Positions 1-6,548 are shown, counted from the first letter of the stretch. The stretch: 12,393 nucleotides of DNA from an uncultured Atopobium sp. (GCA_938041635.1 CALIAD010000081.1:1-12393); one strand, 5' to 3'. Numbers and translations are program-made. The notes: generated from the sequence alone by a model not told the origin.

Positions 1-4
1 AAAA

Positions 5-53
5 TACCGACCTCCTAATCGTTAGATTTTGGTCTAACTTTTGGGGGTCGGTA
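5..53 (+). repeat. Long imperfect hairpin upstream of the copper operon
   Basis: Bases 5-15 pair with 43-53 over 11 positions, including one T-G wobble (13 with 45). Inside, GTTAGA (21-26) pairs perfectly with TCTAAC (33-38) around the loop TTTTGG. The wobble works only in plus-strand RNA, which hints at transcription from the left. A run of six T lies at 65-70, about a dozen bases past the stem, too far for a textbook intrinsic terminator. It may be the end of an upstream transcript or an extra protein-binding palindrome; the upstream gene is outside the window, so the role is open. Confidence 0.5.
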
Positions 54-71
54 CACGGTTGCTGTTTTTTG

Positions 72-101
72 TTGCATAAAAATACCTTATGGGGGTATAC
101 T
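72..101 (+). promoter_or_regulatory. Probable sigma70-type promoter of csoR-copA
   Basis: TTGCAT (72-77) and TATACT (96-101) are separated by 18 bases and match the -35 and -10 consensus well. The expected start of transcription is near 108. The first CsoR-like operator (82-98) fills the spacer and covers part of the -10 box, the position expected for copper-relieved repression. This is inferred from sequence only. Confidence 0.6.
82..98 (+). promoter_or_regulatory. CsoR-type operator 1
   Basis: ATACCTTATGGGGGTAT is a pseudo-palindrome of the form ATACC-N-GGTAT with a G tract, like known Gram-positive CsoR sites. It lies between the -35 and -10 boxes. Read on the minus strand it is ATACCCCCATAAGGTAT, nearly identical to operator 2. 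The adjacent csoR gene supports the assignment. Confidence 0.75.
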
Positions 102-115
102 GTTTACAGAAACTA

Positions 116-132
116 ATACCCCCTTAGGGTAT
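116..132 (+). promoter_or_regulatory. CsoR-type operator 2
   Basis: ATACCCCCTTAGGGTAT repeats operator 1 in the opposite orientation, centred 34 bases downstream, just ahead of the csoR ribosome binding site (AAAGGAGG, 135-142). Placed after the expected transcription start, it could act as a roadblock or allow cooperative binding of two CsoR tetramers. Confidence 0.72.
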
Positions 133-146
133 GCAAAGGAGGACAG

Positions 147-470
147 ATGGCTCAGAAAGACAGCCAACCACAGGAAACTTGTTGTCATTGTGATCACAAG
201 GCTACTCCTCGCTCAAGCGAGCTTAAAAGTGGAGTTTCTCGCCGTATTAACCGTGCAATCGGCCAGTTAAATGGCATTAAAACAATGATTGATGAGGATC
301 GTTATTGCGGAGACGTCCTTATTCAGCTTGCAGCAGTTGAGTCTGCGGTTAAGGCCATCTCAAGAGAAGTAATGCAGGATCACCTGGAGTCTTGCGTGGT
401 TGACCGCATCCAGTCGGGTGATACAGAAGTTATTGATGAGGTCATGGACCTCTTTAAGCGTTTTATGTAA
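147..470 (+). CDS. csoR: Copper-sensing transcriptional repressor, CsoR family
   Basis: This 107-residue protein belongs to the CsoR/RcnR (DUF156) family of all-helical DNA-binding repressors that leave DNA when they bind Cu(I). The family core RRINRAIGQLNGI begins near residue 32. The copper ligands are all present with canonical spacing: Cys54 (in RYCGD), His79 and Cys83 (HLESC), that is C-x24-H-x3-C. A Cys/His-rich stretch, CCHCDH at residues 12-17, extends the N-terminus and could bind extra metal. The ATG at 147 sits four bases after the strong site GGAGG (138-142). The gene is nine bases upstream of copA and both are read from the promoter bearing two CsoR operators, so autoregulation is likely. 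A sensor of another metal or of persulfide is less likely given the C-H-C triad and the CopA partner. Confidence 0.93.
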   Translation: MAQKDSQPQETCCHCDHKATPRSSELKSGVSRRINRAIGQLNGIKTMIDEDRYCGDVLIQLAAVESAVKAISREVMQDHLESCVVDRIQSGDTEVIDEVMDLFKRFM

Positions 471-479
471 GGTGGCGTT

Positions 480-3083
480 ATGGATCAGAAAGTTTTTGAT
501 GTACAAGGAATGACGTGTGCAAGTTGTTCTGCGCACGTAGAGAAGGCGGCAAACTCTGTTTCTGGTGTCTCTGAGGCTCGCGTTAATCTGCTTAAGAATT
601 CTATGGAAGTTGATTACGACGGTAATCCAGATACCCTCAAGCAGATTTCTGACGCAGTAAGCAAAGCAGGCTATGAGGCAACACCTCGTAGCGACAAAAA
701 AGATTCTGCTGCAACTACTAAGGCAGATGCTACCGATGCTTCAGAAAAGGCGGTAAAGCAAAAGAGGATTGAACTTATCTCCTCAATGGCGTTTGCCATT
801 CCACTGTTCTATCTTGCCATGGGTGAGATGATGGGAGCACCTGTTTCGCCTGCTGTTTCTGGTATGAATGGCATGATGAACTTGGCTCTTACCGAACTCT
901 TGCTTTGCATTCCTATTCTGTTTATTTGTCGCCACTATTTTGTTGGTGGATTCCGCTCATTGCTGCATGGCGCTCCTAATATGGACTCGCTCATTGCGCT
1001 GGGCTCAGCAGCGTCGTTTGCCTACAGTGTTGTCAGTTTGTACCAGATGGCAAACGCTTTTGTTGCAGGAAACATTACTGCAGCTCATCAGGCAATGCAC
1101 GGTATGTACTTTGAGTCCGCAGGTTTGATTCTTGCTCTGATTACCTTGGGTAAGTTCTTTGAGGCTCGCGCAAAAGGTCATACCACAGGTGCAATTAACG
1201 CACTTATGAACCTTGCCCCAAAGACTGCTATTCTCGTCAAAGACGGTGTTGAACAAGAAGTTCCTGCAGATACCGTTGTGGTTGGAGACGTGCTTGTGGT
1301 AAGGGCTGGTCAGTCAATTCCTGTTGATGGCCAGCTCATCGAGGGAGAAGGATCTGTCGATGAGTCCGCTATTACCGGAGAGCCCGTTCCTGTAAGCAAG
1401 GTTGTTGGAGACTCCGTGACAGGCGCTACGGTATCTACCGGCGGCTGGTTTAAGATGCGTGCCACCGCTGTTGGCGATGACACTACCCTTGCAGGCATCA
1501 TTCGCCTGGTTGATGAGGCAACAAGCTCCAAAGCGCCTATCGAGCGTCTTGCTGACAGCATTGCTGGCGTCTTTGTCCCCGTTGTCATTGGAATTGCATT
1601 GGTAACGTTTGCAGCATGGTTTGTCTTTGTAGCACCTGGTGACTTTGCTGTTGCTCTCTCGCACGCTGTTGCTGTTCTGGTTATTTCCTGCCCTTGTGCA
1701 CTTGGCCTGGCAACACCTACCGCCATCATGGTAGGCACCGGACTAGGTGCTTCAAATGGCATTTTGGTCAAGTCTGCCGAGGCGCTTGAGGGTGCAGTGC
1801 GCGCAACCGTGGTTGTTCTTGATAAGACGGGAACGCTCACTGAGGGTAAGCCAAGCGTAACTGATGTTCTTTGTGCAGATAGTACCTCCGAGGATCAGCT
1901 GCTTGAGTACGCATATGCGCTTGAGCAAAAGAGCGAGCATCCACTTGCGCAGGCTATTGTTACGTATGCTCAAGAGAAGCTTGGAGAGTCTGCAGGCAGC
2001 TCTCTTGATGTACAGGAGTTCTCACAGGTTGCTGGTGGTGGCCTTATAGCAACGGTTGGCGAGAAACGCCTTGTAGCAGGAAACGCTCGTCTTATGGAGC
2101 AGGAGGGTATCAGCACACAAGAGTTGACTTCCCAGGCTCAGCAGCTAGCTGAACAGGCAAAAACACCGCTGTACTTTGCACTTGAGGGTAAGCTTCTTGG
2201 TGTTATTGCTGTGGCCGATAAGGTAAAGCAAACTAGCGCATCTACCATTGCTCGTCTTCGTACTATGGGCGTTAAGTCTGTCATGCTTACCGGAGATCAG
2301 GCAACAACGGCAAACGTCATAGGTAAGGAGCTTGGTGTTGACCAGGTTATCTCTGATGTCTTGCCAAGCCAAAAAGAGTCCTACATTAGGCAGTTCCAAG
2401 ACGCTGGAGAAAATGTTGTTATGGTTGGCGATGGCATCAACGATGCTCCAGCGCTTGCGCGAGCAAACGTGGGAATTGCAATTGGTGCAGGTACCGATGT
2501 TGCTATTGAGTCCGCTGACATTGTTTTGATGAAGTCTGATCCAGCTGATGTTGCTACCTCAATTGAGCTTTCTCGCGCCACCATGACCAACATTAAAGAA
2601 AACCTGTTCTGGGCTCTGTTCTATAACACCATTTGTATCCCTGTTGCTATGGGTCTGTTGTATCCATTTGGCATTTCGCTGAACCCTATGATTGGTGCAG
2701 CCGCCATGGGCTTCTCGTCAGTCTTTGTTGTATGCAATGCACTGCGCCTGCGTACCTGGAAGCCAAAGAATACCAGCTCAGCAACTCGCCAAGACGCTCA
2801 TGACACAAAACCAGTTATTGACGTCCAAACTAAGTCCATAAACGACGCATCCGCGTCACAGAAGGAGGAATCTTATATGGAGAAGAAACTAAACGTAGAG
2901 GGCATGTCTTGCCAGCACTGTGTTGCACACGTCACACAGGCTCTTGAGGCTGTCGAGGGTGTTTCTAAGGCAACCGTCTCACTTGACGAGAAGAGCGCTG
3001 TAGTTGAGCTATCTTCTGATGTCGCTGATAGCGCATTGGTTGATGCTGTTGTTCAGGCAGGATATGAGGCTACTGTTGCCTAA
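480..3083 (+). CDS. copA: Cu(I)-exporting P1B-type ATPase with fused C-terminal CopZ domain
   Basis: An 867-residue membrane pump that exports cytosolic Cu(I) using ATP. Domains in order: heavy-metal-associated domain with GMTCASC (Cys13, Cys16); a charged linker (about 70-95); membrane helices; actuator domain with TGE (299-301); ion-path motif CPC (404-406); phosphorylation motif DKTGT (448-452, Asp448); the P1B signature His487-Pro488; hinge motif GDGIND (650-655). The last two helices carry the YN and MGFSS motifs typical of Cu(I) (P1B-1) pumps. After the final helix a hydrophilic linker (about 757-799) leads to a second metal-binding domain, GMSCQHC (Cys811, Cys814). A metal-binding domain at the very C-terminus is unusual, and it has its own ribosome binding site (see copZ). 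The start follows AAGGTGG (469-475). The last 14 bases overlap the convergent gene add. Confidence 0.96.
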   Translation: MDQKVFDVQGMTCASCSAHVEKAANSVSGVSEARVNLLKNSMEVDYDGNPDTLKQISDAVSKAGYEATPRSDKKDSAATTKADATDASEKAVKQKRIELISSMAFAIPLFYLAMGEMMGAPVSPAVSGMNGMMNLALTELLLCIPILFICRHYFVGGFRSLLHGAPNMDSLIALGSAASFAYSVVSLYQMANAFVAGNITAAHQAMHGMYFESAGLILALITLGKFFEARAKGHTTGAINALMNLAPKTAILVKDGVEQEVPADTVVVGDVLVVRAGQSIPVDGQLIEGEGSVDESAITGEPVPVSKVVGDSVTGATVSTGGWFKMRATAVGDDTTLAGIIRLVDEATSSKAPIERLADSIAGVFVPVVIGIALVTFAAWFVFVAPGDFAVALSHAVAVLVISCPCALGLATPTAIMVGTGLGASNGILVKSAEALEGAVRATVVVLDKTGTLTEGKPSVTDVLCADSTSEDQLLEYAYALEQKSEHPLAQAIVTYAQEKLGESAGSSLDVQEFSQVAGGGLIATVGEKRLVAGNARLMEQEGISTQELTSQAQQLAEQAKTPLYFALEGKLLGVIAVADKVKQTSASTIARLRTMGVKSVMLTGDQATTANVIGKELGVDQVISDVLPSQKESYIRQFQDAGENVVMVGDGINDAPALARANVGIAIGAGTDVAIESADIVLMKSDPADVATSIELSRATMTNIKENLFWALFYNTICIPVAMGLLYPFGISLNPMIGAAAMGFSSVFVVCNALRLRTWKPKNTSSATRQDAHDTKPVIDVQTKSINDASASQKEESYMEKKLNVEGMSCQHCVAHVTQALEAVEGVSKATVSLDEKSAVVELSSDVADSALVDAVVQAGYEATVA
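2862..2869 (+). promoter_or_regulatory. Strong internal ribosome binding site inside copA
   Basis: AAGGAGGA, a near-perfect Shine-Dalgarno sequence, lies inside the linker codons of copA, seven bases before the in-frame ATG at 2877. It is at least as strong as the site of copA itself and encodes the unremarkable linker residues QKEE, so coding need alone does not explain it. Confidence 0.7.
2877..3083 (+). CDS. copZ: CopZ-like copper chaperone, possible internal in-frame start within copA
   Basis: Starting at the internal ATG (copA residue 800), the frame encodes exactly 68 residues, the usual size of a free CopZ/Atx1-type chaperone. It begins MEKKLNVEGMSCQHC and spans one complete ferredoxin-like heavy-metal-associated domain with the CxxC pair at residues 12 and 15. 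It ends at the copA stop codon. An ideal Shine-Dalgarno precedes it. A soluble chaperone would ferry Cu(I) to the pump or to CsoR. The same gene could thus give the long pump and the short chaperone, or the arrangement could be a copA-copZ pair fused by loss of the copA stop codon with the old start signal retained. Domain identity is secure; separate production is inferred. Confidence 0.6.
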   Translation: MEKKLNVEGMSCQHCVAHVTQALEAVEGVSKATVSLDEKSAVVELSSDVADSALVDAVVQAGYEATVA

Positions 3084-4071
3084 GGTAGGCAAGTAGACGG
3101 TCCTTCTCGCTAGAATCGCCAAATACCGCACGTGCAGCATTTTCAGCAAGCTCACGTGCGGTATTTTTGTCTAGACCGCAGTGCTGCTGTAAAAGCTCAA
3201 ACTCGTGCGAGAGGGTAGTGTTGGAGACAGTCATGTTGTCCGTGTTGATAGTGACCGTCAGGCCAGCATCAAGCAGCTGTTCAAGCGGGAAGCGCTCTAT
3301 TGACTCAAAGATGCGCGTTTGAAGGTTGCTGGTAGGGCAAATCTCAAGCGCAACATTTGCAGCTTTAAGGTCCTGGATAACGCCTGTGTCCTCCAAAGAG
3401 CGAACACCGTGACCAATACGTTGTGCGCCAAGTCGAAGCGCAGCCTTGATGCTTTCTGGACCAGCAGCTTCTCCCGCGTGAATAGTAAAAGGAACATCTT
3501 TTCTTTGTGCTTCAGCAAAAAGTGACGAGAAATTCTCTGTGGCAAAGAGCGCTTCTGCTCCTGCTAAGTCTGCTGCTACGACGCCATTTCCAAGGTACGC
3601 TGCAGCCAGATCAATTGACTCTTCATTTTTGTGCTTAAGCGCTTCATCTGTGCCACGCATAGCGCAAATAATGTATGCCGTGTGGAGCGCTGACTGTGGG
3701 TGCTCTGCATAGAAGTCAGCTCTACCAGCAAGAGCAGCCTCAAGAACTTCTTGCTGAGAAAGACCTTCTGCAGTAAGGCTTCCTAGTGCAAAGCGGGGTT
3801 CAGCGTAGAGAATGCCCTCTGCGTCAAGCTGCTCATGAAATGCCTTTGCAACCGTACGAATGCCCTGTGCTGACTGCATAAGCTTGAGCGGCAGCTCAAA
3901 TGTTGCAAGATACTGGTTAAGATCCTGGCAATGAGCCGGGACTTGCATCTTTTCTTTGAGTTCAGCCAAAGAGAAATCAAGTCCCGCATCTGCTGCAAGT
4001 TGAGCTGCGGCAGGAAGTGGGATTGATCCATCAAGGTGGACATGCAAATCGATAAGAGCACAGGAGCTCAT
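3070..4071 (-). CDS. add: Adenosine deaminase
   Basis: A 333-residue TIM-barrel amidohydrolase that converts adenosine (and deoxyadenosine) to inosine and ammonia in purine salvage. The metal-site and catalytic motifs are in order: HVH (His10, His12) in DLHVHLDGS; HAGE (198-201, His198 and catalytic Glu201); RIGHG (His221); CPTSN (246-250); and NTDN (Asp278). The classical NTDD pair reads NTDN-MTVSNTTL here, a variant I recall from other bacterial deaminases, so the zinc aspartate is kept. The length is normal. The ATG at 4071 follows AGGAGG four bases away. It lies 45 bases downstream of the ADP-ribosylglycohydrolase gene on the same strand and is probably cotranscribed with it. Its 3' end is convergent with copA, overlapping by 14 bp, and hosts a plus-strand terminator hairpin. 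A 6-aminodeoxyfutalosine-type deaminase is possible but less likely. Confidence 0.88.
   Translation of the reverse strand: MSSCALIDLHVHLDGSIPLPAAAQLAADAGLDFSLAELKEKMQVPAHCQDLNQYLATFELPLKLMQSAQGIRTVAKAFHEQLDAEGILYAEPRFALGSLTAEGLSQQEVLEAALAGRADFYAEHPQSALHTAYIICAMRGTDEALKHKNEESIDLAAAYLGNGVVAADLAGAEALFATENFSSLFAEAQRKDVPFTIHAGEAAGPESIKAALRLGAQRIGHGVRSLEDTGVIQDLKAANVALEICPTSNLQTRIFESIERFPLEQLLDAGLTVTINTDNMTVSNTTLSHEFELLQQHCGLDKNTARELAENAARAVFGDSSEKDRLLAYLRQQ
3121..3168 (+). terminator. Probable intrinsic terminator of the copper operon, inside the 3' end of add
   Basis: AAATACCGCACGTG (3121-3134) is perfectly complementary to CACGTGCGGTATTT (3153-3166) over 14 bp with an 18-base loop. On the plus strand the stem runs into a T tract (TTTTT, 3164-3168); on the minus strand no such tract follows. 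It sits about 40 bases after the copA stop codon, where a terminator is expected, yet within add codons for residues around 302-317 (NTARELAENAARAVF). Confidence 0.7.
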
Positions 4072-4116
4072 GGCGCCTCCTACAAGAATCGTATGCTATG
4101 GCGCAAAGAGCGCAAA

Positions 4117-5151
4117 CTAGATAGCTACATCATACGGTAGGGAAGTGGCGTTTTCCAAATCGTTTGCAAGTTTTTCAAACTGGTATCCATTGACGCGCTC
4201 GAGTAGATGTACCTCATCAGGCAAAACGTCATAGTGAATCTGCGAGCAAATAGCACAGGCAATAGATCCAATGGTATCCGTGTCTCCACCCATCTCCGCA
4301 GCTATTCTCGCTGCTTTAGAGACTTTTCCTTGTGAGAGCTTTACCACTGCAAGAACTGCAGGGATGGTCTCTATGGTTTCGTAACCACAGCCACAGTAGT
4401 CGTAGATGTCCCTTGATGCTGCTAGGGGAGCCTCAAGGTTTTTGGCACCCTCGCAGAATTCCAATGCCATGATGCACTTTTGATACATGCTAGGCATAGG
4501 CATTTGTGTGCCAATTTTTGTGTAGAGAGCTCGGTGTCCGTAACTTAAAGCAGTTTCAAGAGCGTCCTCAACCGTAAACGAGTTTTCAGAAAGACCTCTA
4601 CTTATGGCGGCCACGATCATTGCTGCGCCCATAATGGCTACGTTGGTTCCGTGCGTAGGAAGCGCAAGCTCAGTAACGCTGTTAATGAGCGCATGTTTGT
4701 CTTTCCAGCTCACAATTGAAGCCATCGGCGCACATTTCATGGCACATCCGTTAGTGGTTCCAAGGCGACCACACGTTTTAAGCGAGTGGCCAGAAAGTCG
4801 ATTGGCTAACGCAGCTCTTGTGGAAGGGCCAACTACCTGAGCAGCGTTTGGCTCTGTTGCCACATAATTTTCTAGCGCATCAAAGTAGCGGGATTGGTTA
4901 AAAACTCCCTGGTTATCAATGATGTTTTTAGTCAAAATGATTGCGTTTGCGGTGTCATCTGTAGTTTGACCTGCGGTAAAAGGTCTTCCAAAAAAGTCAT
5001 TTTTAGGTGGATTTGAAAGACTTTGAACTCCATCAGGAAATGCAAAATCAATTTGGTGTGGTGACATCATCTCTGTTGGCATGCCATAGGCGTCGCCATA
5101 GGCAAGGGCCGTAAGCATCCTATAGAGTTTGATTTTTCTTGCCGTATTCAT
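4117..5151 (-). CDS. ADP-ribosylglycohydrolase (DraG/ARH) family protein
   Basis: A 344-residue protein of the all-helical, binuclear-metal ADP-ribosylglycohydrolase fold, whose members cleave N- or O-glycosidic bonds of ADP-ribosyl groups and related ribosides. Visible signatures are GDAYGMPTE (19-27), the first metal motif TTDDT (63-67), TNGCAMKCAPMA (133-144) and the second metal motif GGDTDTIGSI (288-297). All expected acidic ligands are present, so it is probably active. The start is taken as the ATG at 5151: a leader ORF ends TAA one base before it and no good ribosome site is near, suggesting translational coupling. A GTG at 5160 would add three residues. Pairing with adenosine deaminase suggests a small-molecule substrate such as ADP-ribose or a modified nucleoside rather than a protein, but the target cannot be read from the sequence. 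Confidence 0.85.
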   Translation of the reverse strand: MNTARKIKLYRMLTALAYGDAYGMPTEMMSPHQIDFAFPDGVQSLSNPPKNDFFGRPFTAGQTTDDTANAIILTKNIIDNQGVFNQSRYFDALENYVATEPNAAQVVGPSTRAALANRLSGHSLKTCGRLGTTNGCAMKCAPMASIVSWKDKHALINSVTELALPTHGTNVAIMGAAMIVAAISRGLSENSFTVEDALETALSYGHRALYTKIGTQMPMPSMYQKCIMALEFCEGAKNLEAPLAASRDIYDYCGCGYETIETIPAVLAVVKLSQGKVSKAARIAAEMGGDTDTIGSIACAICSQIHYDVLPDEVHLLERVNGYQFEKLANDLENATSLPYDVAI

Positions 5152-5152
5152 G

Positions 5153-5248
5153 TTACTCACGCTTCTTTATGTCAGAAGAACGTGATGTTTTGACTCTGCA
5201 GAGACTCTTGTTACCTGCAGAGATAAGCTTCTCATAGCAGCTTGCCAT
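5153..5248 (-). CDS. Possible 31-residue leader peptide
   Basis: The minus strand carries GAGGGGAG (5254-5261) five bases before an ATG at 5248, opening a 31-codon frame. It begins MASCYEKLISAGNK and ends in a basic tail (SSDIKKRE). Its TAA is separated by a single base from the ATG of the downstream hydrolase gene, an arrangement typical of translational coupling. I recognise no domain. It lies directly after the structured leader RNA, so the RNA fold could control translation of this ORF and, through it, the hydrolase. It could also be a chance frame or a remnant; the strong ribosome site and tight junction are the only support. Confidence 0.45.
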   Translation of the reverse strand: MASCYEKLISAGNKSLCRVKTSRSSDIKKRE

Positions 5249-5266
5249 GATTGCTCCCCTCAATTA

Positions 5267-5388
5267 GATATTCTCTGTCTTTGCAGGTTTTTTCTTTACT
5301 GTACCGTAAGGAATGCCTCACTCCTTAGATCCTTACTTTCCCAGCTTGTAGTCGCAATACAAGCTAGATGGCTCAGACAGAAAATATC
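5267..5388 (-). ncRNA. Candidate structured leader RNA (riboswitch-like), class not recognised
   Basis: Read on the minus strand, 5388-5375 (GATATTTTCTGTCT) pairs with 5280-5267 (AGACAGAGAATATC) in a 14-bp closing helix with one U-G wobble. On the plus strand that position is a C-A mismatch, which supports minus-strand transcription. Inside lie GAGCCAT, then a 10-bp hairpin (5367-5358 with 5350-5341) capped by UUGCGAC, then GAAA, then a third stem GTAAGG/CCTTAC (5336-5331 with 5311-5306). The third stem has a competing partner: UAAGGA in its loop can also pair with UCCUUA. An A-rich strand with AAAGAAAAAACC follows. The loop bases UUGC can pair with GCAA just before the closing helix, a possible pseudoknot. 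The leader ORF's ribosome site begins five bases after the element. No purine, preQ1, SAM, TPP, glycine, T-box or guanidine consensus fits. Confidence 0.55.
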
Positions 5389-5585
5389 TCCCCCAAGTAT
5401 GTTTAAAGATATCAAATATTTAAGTATTACTACAGGGGGTAAGGCGTATTAATCGGCAGACGGTAGCTGAAGAGAGCTTAGAGGTAACTTGCTCACAATA
5501 GTGACTACATGCTGTTTTATATTCTCTCTAACGCACTGAGCCATTGCTGGGTAAAATGGATGGTAGCAATCTGAAAGGAATGGAC
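5389..5585. other. Remaining divergent intergenic region
   Basis: This AT-rich stretch lies between the leader RNA and the phospholipase-like gene, so it should hold the minus-strand promoter of the deaminase operon and any plus-strand promoter for the next cluster. I see no convincing -35/-10 pair on either strand. Two C/G tracts in inverted arrangement (CCCCC 5390-5394, GGGGG 5435-5439) flank AT-rich palindromes (GATATC, AAATATTT) and might form an operator or an extended base of the leader fold; this is weak. Confidence 0.3.
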
Positions 5586-6548
5586 ATGCCCGCAATTTTG
5601 ACTCATGACTTCTTTGGCAAGGATGCCTTTGATATAGCTGCAGGCAAACTTGGTTTTTCTACGATGGAAGAGCGAGAAGCTTTTCTGTTGGGCAACCAAG
5701 GTCCAGATCCGCTGTTTTATTTAGCAGCAGATCCGCTGCTGCATCGCTACGCTAAATATGCGTCGATCATGCATAAAGAAAAAACGCCTGAACTTCTTCT
5801 TTCTATGCGAGACGCAATTGCGCCTCTGCCACTTAAAGACGTTGCGGTTGCTCGCGCCTATATTGCGGGATTTCTCTGCCACTATATGCTTGATTCAACA
5901 GCTCATCCTTTTGTCTATTACTGGCAAAACATGCTTATCTCTCAAGGCGTAGAGGGCTTGGATGAATCTGCTAAAAATCAAGTACATGCAGAAATCGAGA
6001 AGGACCTTGATGAGGCAATTCTTTACGCTCATCTTGGTAAAACGGTAGCTACCTATAGGCCTTATAGCGAGGTTTTGAAGGCATCGCTGCATACGCTTTA
6101 CGTTTTGGATAGGGTATTTTTCTTTGCGTTGCTATGGACGTATGAAAAACCTACCGATACCAGGATTTTCTCGTCAGCTGCTGTTGATTTTAGGATTATC
6201 CAACATCTAGCATATTCGCCAACAGGTAAGAAGAGAAAGCTACTTGGTAATCTTGAACGCACTTTCGGTACAAATAGGTTCTCTTTGATTGAGGCGCTCT
6301 CTCACGGGGCAAGGGAATCCTCTGATTCTGATTTTGATAACAGAGCAGGAAATGAGTGGACTGATCCTTTTACGGGAGAGGTTCGCAAAGAGAGCTTTTG
6401 GGATTTATATGATCATGCGCTGGCAAATGTACCGTATGCTCTTGACGTTTTCTTCTCGCCAGACTTTAATCTTGATACTGCAAAAGAGCTTACGCAAAAT
6501 CTGAACTTTGATGGTCAGACGCTTGCAGATGAAGGTTCGACAGAATAG
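5586..6548 (+). CDS. Zinc-dependent phospholipase C-like protein
   Basis: A 320-residue protein resembling the zinc-dependent phospholipase C/S1-P1 nuclease-type fold (PF00882-like), whose members hydrolyse phosphoesters using a trinuclear zinc centre. It starts MPAILTHDFFG, as expected for the family, then has GNQGPDPLFY (36-45, Asp41), His63, the helix HYMLDSTAHPFVYY (His99, Asp103, His107) and HAEIEKD (His134, Glu136). These are the likely metal ligands by analogy. No signal peptide or lipobox is visible, so it may be cytoplasmic, unlike secreted clostridial toxins. The start at 5586 is chosen because AAAGGA (5574-5579) lies six bases upstream; a TTG at 5544 and ATGs at 5556 and 5580 are in frame but less well supported. 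It leads a cluster of three genes spaced 6 and 2 bases apart. Substrate unknown. Confidence 0.72.
   Translation: MPAILTHDFFGKDAFDIAAGKLGFSTMEEREAFLLGNQGPDPLFYLAADPLLHRYAKYASIMHKEKTPELLLSMRDAIAPLPLKDVAVARAYIAGFLCHYMLDSTAHPFVYYWQNMLISQGVEGLDESAKNQVHAEIEKDLDEAILYAHLGKTVATYRPYSEVLKASLHTLYVLDRVFFFALLWTYEKPTDTRIFSSAAVDFRIIQHLAYSPTGKKRKLLGNLERTFGTNRFSLIEALSHGARESSDSDFDNRAGNEWTDPFTGEVRKESFWDLYDHALANVPYALDVFFSPDFNLDTAKELTQNLNFDGQTLADEGSTE

Noticed and set aside
1310..1840. Long antisense open frame (176 codons) within copA
   Set aside because: It is a shadow of the copA frame on the other strand, with no ribosome site or recognisable protein motif.
5292..5327. Second short minus-strand frame starting at a GTG inside the leader RNA
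   Set aside because: The Shine-Dalgarno-like AAGGA abuts the GTG with no spacer, and the frame overlaps the better supported leader ORF.
5425..5445. A possible third CsoR-type site (TACTACAGGGGGTAAGG) in the divergent intergenic region
   Set aside because: Only the G tract and one TA fit; the left ATACC half-site is missing and neither flanking gene concerns copper.
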